A stretch of DNA of 64,000 nucleotides from Lachnospiraceae bacterium (GCA_900168235.1 FUZG01000001.1:248001-312000), one strand, 5' to 3'. Numbered from the stretch's first letter, positions 42,877 through 51,330 are shown. Made by a program: numbers and translations. The notes: generated by a model from the letters alone, not told the origin.

Positions 42877-45800
42877 TTACTTTACCTTCAAAGTCTTGCG
42901 GAATTTCTTCTTTCCGAAGGTTACGGTAATAGAAGTTTTTCCCTTTCCCTTGATCACGATCTTGCCCTTTTCATCGATAGATGCAACCTTGCTGTTTGAT
43001 GACTTGTATCCGTCAGGTACAGCATAGGTGATTCCGCTGAGCATCTGTGAAAGCTCTACTGTGTCAGTTTCTTTAACTGTAATCGACTTCATCACAGGCT
43101 TTTCAACAACTATGTTGGAGAAAGTCTTTTCTTCGCCCGCCGTGCCCTTAGCAGTGATGGTAACAGTTCCTGCCTTCTTCACAGAAACCTTGCCCTTCTT
43201 TGAAACCTTAAGTACTTTCTTATCACTTACTTTGAATGTCTTTACCTTAAAGCCTGCATCGACAGTGTACTTGTTTCCAATGCAGAGAACTGCGTTGTCA
43301 CCTGTGATCACATTGTTCACGGGAGCCTTCGGTACATTTGTTTCTGCTGCGCCGTTACCTGTGTTCTCGTTTCCAGGTATTTCGCCGGGATCTGAAGGGC
43401 CTGTCGGGTCATTCTTTCCGGGTGTCTCGCCGGGATCTGACGGATCATCATTCCCGAAACCATTTACAGGAACAGCCTCAGTGATTCCTTCATTTGTAGG
43501 CTGAACTTTTTCCATGTAACCATCTGCGTCAAAGCTCAGCTTATCGATACAAACTTCTCTGTGATAACCGTAGCCGTTGCTGATCTGTCCGAGAGGTGTC
43601 ATAAATCTCGCGTATGCAATATACCAGTTATCTGTACCCGGAACATTCAGGATCGAATGATGACCTGTTCCCAGGATATCGTTATCTGCATCCTTCTGGA
43701 GAATAGTTTCTCTGAATGTTACTCTGCCTCCAAGCTTTTCAGAAGTACCGTAATTAATATGGTAATTTTCAGAACCTGTATCATCGCAGGACCATGTGTA
43801 ATGGTAGAGACCGTTTCTCTTTGTGATGATAAGTGACTCCCTAAATTCATTGAGTCCTGTGACATTCTGCATTGTAGAAGCATCAATGCTTGTCATGTCG
43901 TCATTAAGCTTTACGATAGCTGCTTTTCCGTTACCAAATGACAACCAGTAGGAGCCGTCATCATCCTTGAATACAGAGGGATCGATCGCCTGACCCATGC
44001 TGATACCTGCGTCATTGCAGGTCTTTATGGAGATCAGAGGCTTTTCATTAACTGTAAACGGTCCAACCGGAGAATCTGCTGAAGCAACACCGATTGCCTT
44101 TGCATTAGTCGTTGTGTCATGACCGCAGAAATAGAAATAATATCTGCCGTCTTTTTCTTCGATGGACGGAGCCCATGCGCTTCCATTTGACCAGGGAACT
44201 GATGCGATCTTCACGCCGTTTTCATTTGTTTCTTCGCTGTCTTCATCCTGCTTCAGATCAAGGATCACGCCCTCATCCTTCCAGTTCACAAGATCCTCTG
44301 ATGAAAAGACCTTGAACTGATATCCGCTCCAGCCGGAATATCCGTCTGTTGTAGGATAGATGTAATATTTTCCGTCAAAGCAGTCAATATCAGGATCTGC
44401 GTACTGTCCGCCAAGAGCCGGGTTATTGCAGGCAACTGCGCTTACTGAGTAGGCTGCTTCTTTTTCGTCATTTGCTACTGTGATTGTGAAAGGCTTTGTG
44501 AGATCATAGCTGTCCTTCACTCCACCAACAACCTCTGCACCTTTAAGAAGATTGAACCCAAGCTTTGCCTTTGAAACATCCCCTGTAGTATTTTTAATGC
44601 TGTAGTACAGGGTTACTTCTTTCTTCTCATTATCGATCTTCTGTGTAACGAAAGTCACATCATCCGCTGTGATCTTTCTAAGAAGAGGAAGCTCACGATT
44701 CGCATTTTTTGCGACTTCTTCCTCAGATAATGCTCTGTTATAAACCTTGAAATCATCATATAATCCCTTTACGTATGCGTCTCCGGAATAGAATGATTTT
44801 CCAAGATAAGAAATGAGATCAGATCCAAGATCAGCAAAAGTAATGCTGATATCCTTAGTACCCTTTAACTCTCCGTTGATATAGAGAAGCATCTCATCTT
44901 TATCAAACACAACATCATAGTGGTTCCATGTGCCTGCCACATTATCAGTAGTTACTGTAAGTCCCTGCTCATTTTCCCATGAATCTGTGGTAATGCCCAT
45001 GTATGTGCTGTTGCTTCTGGAACGCAGGTAGTAATACTTGCTGTTACTCAGACCAACTGTAAAATTAAAGAAGTTTCCTGCAACAGTTGAAGGCTTCATG
45101 TCGAAGGAAATAGTGCAGACATCCCTTCCGTCAAAAAATCCCTTCGGGAGCTCCAGATAGGAGCTGTTTCCATCAAGACTCAGCACATTTCCCTTTTCAC
45201 CGTCTTCTGTGATCTTCGCATTTCCCTCAAGAGATGCAGTATAGTTACCGGAAAGAGAAGTAACTTTTCCGTCTGATGAAGACTCAAAGTCAAAATTCAG
45301 TACAGGATCTTCGTTCTCCTCTTCTTCCTCTTTTTGAGGCTTATCTTCGGTCGGTTTTTCAGTCGGATTCTTTCCGTCTACATACAATTTTGCGATCTCT
45401 TCATCACTCAGTGCTCCGGCATATACGGAATAATCCTCAAGTTTACCGGAGTAGTATTCTCCGCCTGCCCAGTTTGCCTTACCAATATTAAAAGCACTAT
45501 TGTCCTTCAGGATATCTGTAAGCTTGTATTCAGAAGCTTCTTCACTTACCTTTTTTCCATTGATATAAAGAGTGGTCTTGCCCTCCTCATAGACAACAGT
45601 GACCATTCTCCATTCTCCATTCGCAGAACCTTTCAGCGCTGCGGGTCTCGCCTTACCATCTTCACAAAGATGGCGCTCTGCCGTTACAGAATCTGCCAGA
45701 TCCATGACGCCTATATAATGCTCACTATCCAGATAGACCGGTGTTTCATCATCCCGAACTGCAAATAATGTCCAGCCCTTTTGAACACCTGATGAAGGCT

Positions 45801-46122
45801 TACTGTAATAATTAACCGTCGCTTTATCCAGTCCATTTAACGGGCTGTTTCCATCCTCGTCCGTAACCTTTAAGTAACCCTTTCCTCCAAGACTCAGCAC
45901 TTTGCCATACTTATCGTCTTCTCTAAACTCGCATCCGCTTCCGACAATTTTTGCCGTATAGCCGTTGCTCTTAAGTCCGTCTGTTTCGTCATCAAATGTT
46001 AAATGCAGAAGTTCTTTTGTTTCTGCTGCACTCACAGTTACCGGGGCCAACTGAAGTGACGAAAGTGTCATTACCGCAGACAGGGCAACCCCCATTGCCC
46101 GTCTTTTCCATCTTGAATACAT
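42877..46122 (-). CDS. Secreted multidomain GH43 glycosidase with LamG-type and Ig-like domains
   Basis: This 1081-residue exoprotein starts with a basic signal peptide (about 32 residues). Two concanavalin/LamG-type domains follow (about 34-255 and 270-480), then a short beta domain, then a GH43 five-blade catalytic domain (about 565-880) with the expected acids: Asp in YADPDI, Asp in IDPSVF and Glu in NEFRESLI. A Pro/Gly-rich linker (SDPGETPG type) and two Ig-like/Big-type domains (KVSKKGKVSVKKAGTVTIT) end it. GH43 enzymes mostly cut arabinan or xylan side chains. No LPXTG motif is seen. AGGAGAAGGAG precedes the ATG. Confidence 0.88.
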   Translation of the reverse strand: MYSRWKRRAMGVALSAVMTLSSLQLAPVTVSAAETKELLHLTFDDETDGLKSNGYTAKIVGSGCEFREDDKYGKVLSLGGKGYLKVTDEDGNSPLNGLDKATVNYYSKPSSGVQKGWTLFAVRDDETPVYLDSEHYIGVMDLADSVTAERHLCEDGKARPAALKGSANGEWRMVTVVYEEGKTTLYINGKKVSEEASEYKLTDILKDNSAFNIGKANWAGGEYYSGKLEDYSVYAGALSDEEIAKLYVDGKNPTEKPTEDKPQKEEEEENEDPVLNFDFESSSDGKVTSLSGNYTASLEGNAKITEDGEKGNVLSLDGNSSYLELPKGFFDGRDVCTISFDMKPSTVAGNFFNFTVGLSNSKYYYLRSRSNSTYMGITTDSWENEQGLTVTTDNVAGTWNHYDVVFDKDEMLLYINGELKGTKDISITFADLGSDLISYLGKSFYSGDAYVKGLYDDFKVYNRALSEEEVAKNANRELPLLRKITADDVTFVTQKIDNEKKEVTLYYSIKNTTGDVSKAKLGFNLLKGAEVVGGVKDSYDLTKPFTITVANDEKEAAYSVSAVACNNPALGGQYADPDIDCFDGKYYIYPTTDGYSGWSGYQFKVFSSEDLVNWKDEGVILDLKQDEDSEETNENGVKIASVPWSNGSAWAPSIEEKDGRYYFYFCGHDTTTNAKAIGVASADSPVGPFTVNEKPLISIKTCNDAGISMGQAIDPSVFKDDDGSYWLSFGNGKAAIVKLNDDMTSIDASTMQNVTGLNEFRESLIITKRNGLYHYTWSCDDTGSENYHINYGTSEKLGGRVTFRETILQKDADNDILGTGHHSILNVPGTDNWYIAYARFMTPLGQISNGYGYHREVCIDKLSFDADGYMEKVQPTNEGITEAVPVNGFGNDDPSDPGETPGKNDPTGPSDPGEIPGNENTGNGAAETNVPKAPVNNVITGDNAVLCIGNKYTVDAGFKVKTFKVSDKKVLKVSKKGKVSVKKAGTVTITAKGTAGEEKTFSNIVVEKPVMKSITVKETDTVELSQMLSGITYAVPDGYKSSNSKVASIDEKGKIVIKGKGKTSITVTFGKKKFRKTLKVK

Positions 46123-46349
46123 TCTCCTTCTCCTTTCAAAATCCCATAAAACGGATAAGTATTATTTTAAATGCAATTTATTGATCCAGCAACGTTTTTC
46201 GTAGTTTTTCACAATGTTTTAATGCAAATAAGTTGTACCTTGTACTATTTACACAAATACATCTATTTTATATTTTTATAAACCCATCCATAGACGGCAT
46301 AAAACGCTTTCCAAGTTGTCAAAAACGGACACAACAACAAAAAACAACA

Positions 46350-46390
46350 AACGGGGCAGTCGCATCGATAATCAATGCGACTGCCCCGTT
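46350..46390 (-). terminator. Terminator after the thioredoxin gene
   Basis: AACGGGGCAGTCGCAT and ATGCGACTGCCCCGTT form a perfect 16-pair stem; on the minus strand TGTTGTTTTTTG follows. The rest of 46123-46349, upstream of the GH43 gene, shows only AT-rich promoter-like sequence. Confidence 0.9.
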
Positions 46391-46410
46391 CAGAGTAGCT
46401 TTATAGCCGA

Positions 46411-46740
46411 TCACGCTATACTATTAAGTTTTGCTGCCAGTCTGTTCTTTGGAACAGCTCCCAGCTCCTGATCTACAAGTTCACCATTTTTGATAAATGC
46501 GAAGAAAGGAATACTCATTACTCCATACTTCTGAGCCAGCTCCGGCTCTTTATCCACATTGATCTTTCCGACCTTTACCTTTCCATCATATTCCGCTGCC
46601 AGCTCTTCCACTACAGGTCCCATCATCTTGCAGGGACCGCACCAGTCCGCATAGAAATCTACAAGAACCGGGATATCGCTGTTGATTACTTCTGCATCAA
46701 AATTCTCTTTATTAAATTTGTATTCCATTATGATCACCAT
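46411..46740 (-). CDS. trxA: Thioredoxin
   Basis: The protein (about 105-109 residues) has the WCGPC active site in YADWCGPCKMMGPVVEEL and the conserved cis-Pro in MSIPFFAFI. It reduces protein disulfides using thioredoxin reductase. Two starts are possible, 46740 and 46728; neither spacing to AAAGG is ideal. It is divergent from an HxlR-type regulator, suggesting redox-linked control. No thioredoxin reductase gene is adjacent. Confidence 0.95.
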   Translation of the reverse strand: MVIIMEYKFNKENFDAEVINSDIPVLVDFYADWCGPCKMMGPVVEELAAEYDGKVKVGKINVDKEPELAQKYGVMSIPFFAFIKNGELVDQELGAVPKNRLAAKLNSIA

Positions 46741-46966
46741 ATACCTTTCTGTATTTTGATCTATTGCATTTCTCTGTTGATGATCATATTATAGCTAGTA
46801 TAGAAAATATATCAACTACGCAAAATATATGTACCTGGTAAGAAAAAGTATACCATTTGAAATGCAAGCATTTCCCATTTCTGCTTAGTGAAAACTTTCA
46901 TACGAAACCCGCAGTAAATGCGTGTTTCTGATTATCAGTTTCAAAATTTATACTAGGAGTAGAATC

Positions 46967-47299
46967 ATGAAAAAAGAACCATTATGTGAAGATATTGCCG
47001 GAAAGAGCTGTGGTCTGAAGAAGGTCCTTGATATTGTCGGCGGAAAATGGAAGATCATGATCCTGTGTGTCATAGATTACAAGGAAGTTGTGCGCTACGG
47101 CGAGCTGAACCGTGCCATTCACGGCATCACCAACACCATGCTGGCTAATTCCTTAAAAGATCTGGAGGCTGACGGACTGGTCGAAAGAAAGCAGTATGAT
47201 GAAATGCCCGTAAGAGTCGAATACAACCTCACAGAAAAAGCCAAAAGCCTCATCCCCATTCTCCTGGAACTCAAGAGATGGGGCGAAGACAATCTTTAA
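46967..47299 (+). CDS. HxlR-family winged-helix regulator
   Basis: The ATG at 46967 has AGGAGTAGAATC upstream and gives 110 residues; an earlier ATG at 46922 lacks a site. The sequence CGLKKVLDIVGGKWKIMILC, RYGELNRAIHGITNTMLANSL and LVERKQYDEMPVRVEYNLT is the HxlR (PF01638) pattern, with the conserved Cys before helix 1 that senses thiol or aldehyde stress in relatives. The divergent thioredoxin gene is the likely target; the 226-bp spacer contains GGTAAGAAAAAGTATACC, an imperfect dyad. Confidence 0.9.
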   Translation: MKKEPLCEDIAGKSCGLKKVLDIVGGKWKIMILCVIDYKEVVRYGELNRAIHGITNTMLANSLKDLEADGLVERKQYDEMPVRVEYNLTEKAKSLIPILLELKRWGEDNL

Positions 47300-47424
47300 G
47301 TATAAAAACTCCTGATAAAAACAGTATGTAATCAATCAAACTTCATATTTACACATCGCCTTTCTAAACATATAATTAATTTATATGTGGCTGATTACGC
47401 TACATTTCAGAGGGGGATAATTTC

Positions 47425-47832
47425 ATGAATGATTATAAGATAAGAGACTTACGGGACTTGACGGGGCTTACTCAGAAGGCATTTGCCGCCCATTACGGCA
47501 TACCTTTGAGCACTTTGCAGAAATGGGAGCGTTCCTCTGCTTCTCCGCCGCCGTACGTTATACAGATGATCGCGCGTTCTCTGCCGGGCACTGATGAAAA
47601 CAGCGTTAAGTATACCTGTGACGATGGCACTGTTTTTTACTGGAATAAAGAACACAGCACCGTGTCCGATTCTCTCGGAAACGTGATCAAGATCACCATC
47701 GATCTCAGCGGAATAAAAGAAAATAATCTAAAGATCTACCTACACGAACTTTTCGAAAAGTATTACAAAGCCCAGGCAGATTTTGCACTGGACTGCAAGA
47801 TTGACCGATCCGAAGATATCATATGGTCATAA
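47425..47832 (+). CDS. XRE-type helix-turn-helix protein
   Basis: The 135-residue protein has an N-terminal helix-turn-helix (LRDLTGLTQKAFAAHYGIP then LSTLQKWERSSASPPPYV), as in short XRE/plasmid-antitoxin-like regulators, and a C-terminal domain of about 70 residues ending KIDRSEDIIWS. GAGGGGG precedes the ATG. Its last 35 bases plus terminator recur at 51149 and, more decayed, at 51331, so it belongs to a family being duplicated in this region. Targets unknown; autoregulation is possible. Confidence 0.82.
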   Translation: MNDYKIRDLRDLTGLTQKAFAAHYGIPLSTLQKWERSSASPPPYVIQMIARSLPGTDENSVKYTCDDGTVFYWNKEHSTVSDSLGNVIKITIDLSGIKENNLKIYLHELFEKYYKAQADFALDCKIDRSEDIIWS

Positions 47833-47881
47833 AAATGCTCAGGCGATGCCGTGGTATTTACCGGCACCGCCTGAGTTTTTA
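47796..47881 (+). repeat. Direct repeat, left copy (XRE gene 3' end plus terminator)
   Basis: This 86-base segment (CAAGATTGACCGATCC ... GAGTTTTTA) matches 51149-51234 at 84 of 86 positions as I count them. It includes the last codons of the XRE gene and a terminator with stem CTCAGGCGATGCCG/CGGCACCGCCTGAG (47838-47875). The pair brackets a 3.3-kb module. Confidence 0.85.
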
Positions 47882-47947
47882 TATTGTCTATTTACATATT
47901 TTAAGCAGAGGCTGAATACCTCGCTTACTCCCATTAAACGTTATTGT

Positions 47948-48091
47948 TCAATATAAGTCGTTATTCTGGATAAAATCGGTCAATTCTTCCAGTGTTGCAC
48001 AATCCTTTTTGGATACTTCAAATCTTACTGTGAGTTTACCGTTTACGGATTTTAAAACCCACTTTGTTCCGTATTCCAACACATCATACAT
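47948..48091 (-). CDS. Possible small protein (47 residues), unknown
   Basis: The gap 47882-48151 holds one frame with protein-like composition: MYDVLEYGTKWVLKSVNGKL, then TVRFEVSKKDCATLEELTDF and IQNNDLY. A TGA lies two codons before the ATG in frame and no strong ribosome site is visible (GAAGA only). It could be a real small protein or the tail of a broken gene. No domain recognised. Confidence 0.4.
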   Translation of the reverse strand: MYDVLEYGTKWVLKSVNGKLTVRFEVSKKDCATLEELTDFIQNNDLY

Positions 48092-48237
48092 TCTTCATTG
48101 AGTCATTATACACATTCATTTTTATAGTTATAGTGCTATTTGATGCTACTCTAAAAGTGGACACGGAATGGTAGAAAAATTTCCCCTATATTAAAATATA
48201 AGGGAGATGCTCTACCAGAAAGGAGTCCACTTTAATT

Positions 48238-48585
48238 ATGTCTAAACATCTAAATCCACTAGAGAAAGAGTTCCTTGTTAAGCAGTACAAAAGCAATCCA
48301 ACAATCAAGATGAGTGATTTCTGCAGAGCTAATAATGTCTCTGATGCAGCACTCAGGAAATGGATCAAGCAGTATGATGAGGGCGGTATCGAAGGACTGG
48401 CAAGAGCTGATGCTGATATTAAGGAGATACTTCCTGAAGGAATTGACCGGACTGAAGAAGCCTATAAGAAAGAAATTCTTAAGCTTCGTATAGAAAATGA
48501 ACGGCTTAAAAAAAACTATACTGTGAGGACGAACGAGGCTGGGGAACAGGAGTATGTTCGCTTAAAACCCAAGACTTCGAAATAG
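48238..48585 (+). CDS. IS3-family transposase OrfA (HTH protein)
   Basis: The 115-residue protein contains a helix-turn-helix (KMSDFCRANNVSDAALRKWIK) and a C-terminal leucine/charged helix (YKKEILKLRIENERLKKN) like OrfA proteins that bind IS ends and pair with OrfB. AAAGGAG precedes its ATG. Its stop TAG shares one base with the GTG start of OrfB, so OrfB could be made by translational coupling or by frameshifting. No internal stop. Confidence 0.9.
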   Translation: MSKHLNPLEKEFLVKQYKSNPTIKMSDFCRANNVSDAALRKWIKQYDEGGIEGLARADADIKEILPEGIDRTEEAYKKEILKLRIENERLKKNYTVRTNEAGEQEYVRLKPKTSK

Positions 48586-49562
48586 TGCGGCTCTTATCCA
48601 GAGACTATGATATCAAGGATATATGTGAACTGATGGGGGTCAGCAGATCTGGTTACTATAAGTGGAAGAACCGGAAAAAGTCTGAACGAGATATCAAAAG
48701 AGAAGAACTGATAGCTCTTGTAGACCTGATCCATGCTGATCATAAAACACACGGATATAGGTGGACAGCTGCTTTTATACGGCTTGAATACGGTTATGAG
48801 TGTAGTGATAACTACGTTTATAAATGCTTCAGATTCCTTAGTATAAAGTCTGAAACCAAGCATCAAGTACACTATCGTAAGCGCAAAGAAAAGGATAAAT
48901 TCCCTAACCTTATCTTTACTACATGGGAGACAGTAGACCGCCCCAGACAGGTCATAGTATCCGATATGACGGCATTTAAGTTCTGGATACTGTACTTTGA
49001 AGTTACCTTCTATTTTGACGTATTCACTAAGGAAATCCTGACATACAGAATAGCAGCAAGGAAAGGCGATAGAAATCAGTATTTAGACGGCTTGGAAGAT
49101 GTAAAAGGAATCCTTAAAAGGCAAAAAGAACCTGTGGTTTTGCATACGGATCAAGGAAGCGTTTATGCCTCAATGGCTTACAATGAGCTGATTAAGGACA
49201 CTGTCATTGTCAGATCAATGTCTAGGGCAGGAAAGCCTACAGATAACCCAGTCAATGAATCTATAAATGGCTGGATGAAGGAAGAACTGTACATGGACTT
49301 CAAGATAGGTGACTGCAGGAACAGAAACGATTTCGAGAAAGCCCTGGATAATTATGTGAGCTTCTATAACAATCATCGTCCTTGCTATGCCATTGGATAC
49401 GATACTCCAGTCAACTACAGAAAGCGATTTTTTAAGGGTGAATTAGAGAAGAAAAATACATTTGAAAAAAGAGTCCTCTCAGAGGAACCAAAGTTTGTTC
49501 AGAAACGCCGTAAACAAGCGCATTCTGGGGACGTGTCTACTTTTGAAAAAGAAAAGGCATGA
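48585..49562 (+). CDS. IS3-family transposase OrfB (DDE integrase)
   Basis: The 325-residue protein has an HTH_21-type N-terminus (SRSGYYKWKNRKKSERDIK, THGYRWTAAFIRLEYG) and an rve integrase core with the three acids: Asp in VSDMTAFKF, Asp in LHTDQGSVYAS and Glu in NPVNESINGWMKEELY. It cuts and joins the IS ends. It starts at GTG overlapping the OrfA stop. The frame is intact, so the element may still move. Confidence 0.93.
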   Translation: MRLLSRDYDIKDICELMGVSRSGYYKWKNRKKSERDIKREELIALVDLIHADHKTHGYRWTAAFIRLEYGYECSDNYVYKCFRFLSIKSETKHQVHYRKRKEKDKFPNLIFTTWETVDRPRQVIVSDMTAFKFWILYFEVTFYFDVFTKEILTYRIAARKGDRNQYLDGLEDVKGILKRQKEPVVLHTDQGSVYASMAYNELIKDTVIVRSMSRAGKPTDNPVNESINGWMKEELYMDFKIGDCRNRNDFEKALDNYVSFYNNHRPCYAIGYDTPVNYRKRFFKGELEKKNTFEKRVLSEEPKFVQKRRKQAHSGDVSTFEKEKA

Positions 49563-49671
49563 AAAATTTTCTGTGTGCCTACTTTTGAAAAAGAAAACTG
49601 TTCAAAAATGTGGTGAGTGTCCACTTTTGAAAAAATAAAACAACAAAAAATATTTTTCGTGTCCACTTTTA
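49533..49671 (+). repeat. Four 42-bp-spaced subterminal repeats at the IS right end
   Basis: Units GTGTCTACTTTTGAAAAA (49533), GTGCCTACTTTTGAAAAA (49575), GTGTCCACTTTTGAAAAA (49617) and GTGTCCACTTTTA (49659) lie exactly 42 bp apart; the fourth is the terminal inverted repeat. They are likely transposase-binding sites. The first is inside the OrfB coding end. Confidence 0.85.
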
Positions 49672-49683
49672 TTGACTAGTACA

Positions 49684-49811
49684 ATTCGTTTGTAAAAATG
49701 TAAAAATACTAAAATATTCGCCTGCAAAAGTATGAAGGTATTTAAATATTCACTTGTAAAAATGTATGATATTCTATTTATTCACTTGTAAAAATGTTAT
49801 ATGATTATAAG
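49684..49811 (+). repeat. Four direct repeats with 32-bp period upstream of the DUF4143 ATPase
   Basis: The core ATTCACTTGTAAAAATGT occurs at 49748 and 49780, with variants at 49684 (ATTCGTTTGTAAAAATGT) and 49716 (ATTCGCCTGCAAAAGTAT). The start-to-start distance is 32 bp each time, about three helical turns. The array ends close to the ribosome site of the ATPase gene. It looks like a multi-site operator. Confidence 0.85.
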
Positions 49812-49824
49812 CGGAGGTGATGTT

Positions 49825-51120
49825 ATGGAACGATTGGTTTATAAAAAACTGGTGGAATGGAAAAATAAGAAAGATAGAAAGCCTCTTATAATAAATGGTG
49901 CCAGACAGGTCGGAAAGACTTGGCTGTTAAAAGAATTCGGAACAAGAGAATACAAAAATACAGCGTATATAAACTGTGACGAAGAAAAATCGATGCAAAA
50001 AGCATTTTCCGATTTTAATACTGATAGATTGATTCGAGTTTTTTCCGCTATTTCAGAAGTGACCATAAAGCCAGAGGAAACTCTGATTATTTTGGATGAG
50101 ATACAGACTGTTCCAATAGGGTTAACAGCACTTAAGTATTTTTGCGAAAATGCTCCAGAATATCATATAGCAGTTGCTGGAAGTTTGTTGGGTATCGGGT
50201 TGCATGAGGGAACGGGATTTCCTGTTGGAAAAGTGGATGAAATCAATCTTTATCCGTTAACATATAAGGAATTTTTGTTAGCCCTCAATCAGACTGGGTT
50301 AGTTCAAAATCTGGAAGAACATAGATGGGATGAGTCTTCTGCATTATCAGGCAAGTATATTGATCTGCTCAGGCAATACTACTATGTGGGCGGAATGCCA
50401 GAGGTGGTTAAGAAATATAGTGAAAATCAGGATTTATTTGAGGTTAGGGACATTCAAAATCAGATATTGGCAGATTATAGAAGAGATTTTCCTAAACATG
50501 TTCCTAAAGAACTCTTACCTAAAGTCAACATGGTTTGGGATGCTATTCCATCTCAATTAGCTAAAGATAATAAAAAGTTTATTTATAGCGCAGTGAAGAA
50601 AGGCAGCAGAGCGAAAGATTTTGAAGATGCGATTCAGTGGTTGATTGACGCTGGGCTTGTATATAAGGTTTTACGAATATCAAAAGTCGAGAAACCTGTA
50701 AAGTTTTATGAAAACGTTGAAGCCTTTAAGCTGTTTATGGTTGATCTTGGATTGCTTGGTGCGTTAACCGGAGTTGATGCAAAAGATGTTCTCGTAAATA
50801 ATTACGCATTTACTGAATATAAAGGAGCATTTACTGAACAGTATGTGTTGCAGGAATTAGAAGCTCAAGACGAAAAGGTCTATTATCACACAAGAGAACG
50901 TTCTTCCTTAGAACTTGATTTCGTAATTCAGAAATATGAGGTATATCCTATAGAAGTAAAGGCAGAAGAAAATGTAAAAGCCAAAAGTCTAAAAACAATT
51001 TATGACAGTAATCCAAAGTTGAAGCCCGTAAGATTTTCAATGGCGAATTACAGAGAACAGGAATGGTTAGTGAATGTGCCGCTGTACCTGACCGGTGAAT
51101 GGGTTAGCGAAGCTGAATAA
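49825..51120 (+). CDS. AAA ATPase with DUF4143 domain
   Basis: The ATG at 49825 has GGAGGTGATGTT upstream, giving 431 residues. The N-terminal AAA_14 domain has Walker A GARQVGKTWLL, Walker B LIILDEIQTV and VAGSLLGIGL; the C-terminal DUF4143 domain ends with FTEQYVLQELEAQ, SLELDFVIQ and YPIEVKAEEN, a nuclease-like (PD-(D/E)xK-type) pattern. Such proteins are common, patchily distributed in Clostridia and often stand alone; no function is established. Low GC and the repeat array upstream set it apart from neighbours. Confidence 0.9.
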   Translation: MERLVYKKLVEWKNKKDRKPLIINGARQVGKTWLLKEFGTREYKNTAYINCDEEKSMQKAFSDFNTDRLIRVFSAISEVTIKPEETLIILDEIQTVPIGLTALKYFCENAPEYHIAVAGSLLGIGLHEGTGFPVGKVDEINLYPLTYKEFLLALNQTGLVQNLEEHRWDESSALSGKYIDLLRQYYYVGGMPEVVKKYSENQDLFEVRDIQNQILADYRRDFPKHVPKELLPKVNMVWDAIPSQLAKDNKKFIYSAVKKGSRAKDFEDAIQWLIDAGLVYKVLRISKVEKPVKFYENVEAFKLFMVDLGLLGALTGVDAKDVLVNNYAFTEYKGAFTEQYVLQELEAQDEKVYYHTRERSSLELDFVIQKYEVYPIEVKAEENVKAKSLKTIYDSNPKLKPVRFSMANYREQEWLVNVPLYLTGEWVSEAE

Positions 51121-51148
51121 ACTTGGAGAACAGATTACAAAAAGTGAT

Positions 51149-51234
51149 CAAGATTGATCGATCCGAAGATATCATATGGTCATAAAAATGCTCAGGCGAT
51201 GCCGTGTTATTTACCGGCACCGCCTGAGTTTTTA
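51149..51234 (+). repeat. Direct repeat, right copy (XRE gene 3' end plus terminator)
   Basis: Near-identical to 47796-47881. Just upstream, AAAGTGATCAAG (51142-51153) corresponds to an earlier part of the XRE gene, so an internal part of that gene has been lost. The terminator stem is at 51191-51228 and also serves the ATPase gene. Confidence 0.85.
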
Positions 51235-51330
51235 CCTAAAAAAAGAGACGTTCTAAAAAAATCAATACGCAGAAAGCATTTTCGATAAGGACATTTGAAA
51301 TCTTACATCAACCTAAAGATTTCTATGACC

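Larger units (their letters stand above)
48152..49671 (+). mobile_element. IS3-family insertion sequence
   Basis: Terminal inverted repeats TAAAAGTGGACACG (48152-48165) and CGTGTCCACTTTTA (49658-49671) bound 1520 bp with two overlapping frames encoding an HTH protein and a DDE integrase. No clear target-site duplication is seen in the flanks, so the insertion may be old or rearranged. The right end carries four copies of GTGTCCACTTTTGAAAAA-like units exactly 42 bp apart. Confidence 0.9.

Noticed and set aside
47425-47832. XRE protein as the antitoxin of a toxin-antitoxin pair
   Set aside because: No toxin-sized gene overlaps or adjoins it; a terminator follows directly.
48152-49671. Target-site duplication of the IS element
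   Set aside because: Flanks ...CTACTC and TTGACTAG... share no convincing 3-5 bp direct repeat.
49684-49811. The 32-bp periodic repeats as a CRISPR array
   Set aside because: The whole 32-bp unit is partly conserved including the part between cores, there are only four units, no unique spacers and no cas gene nearby.
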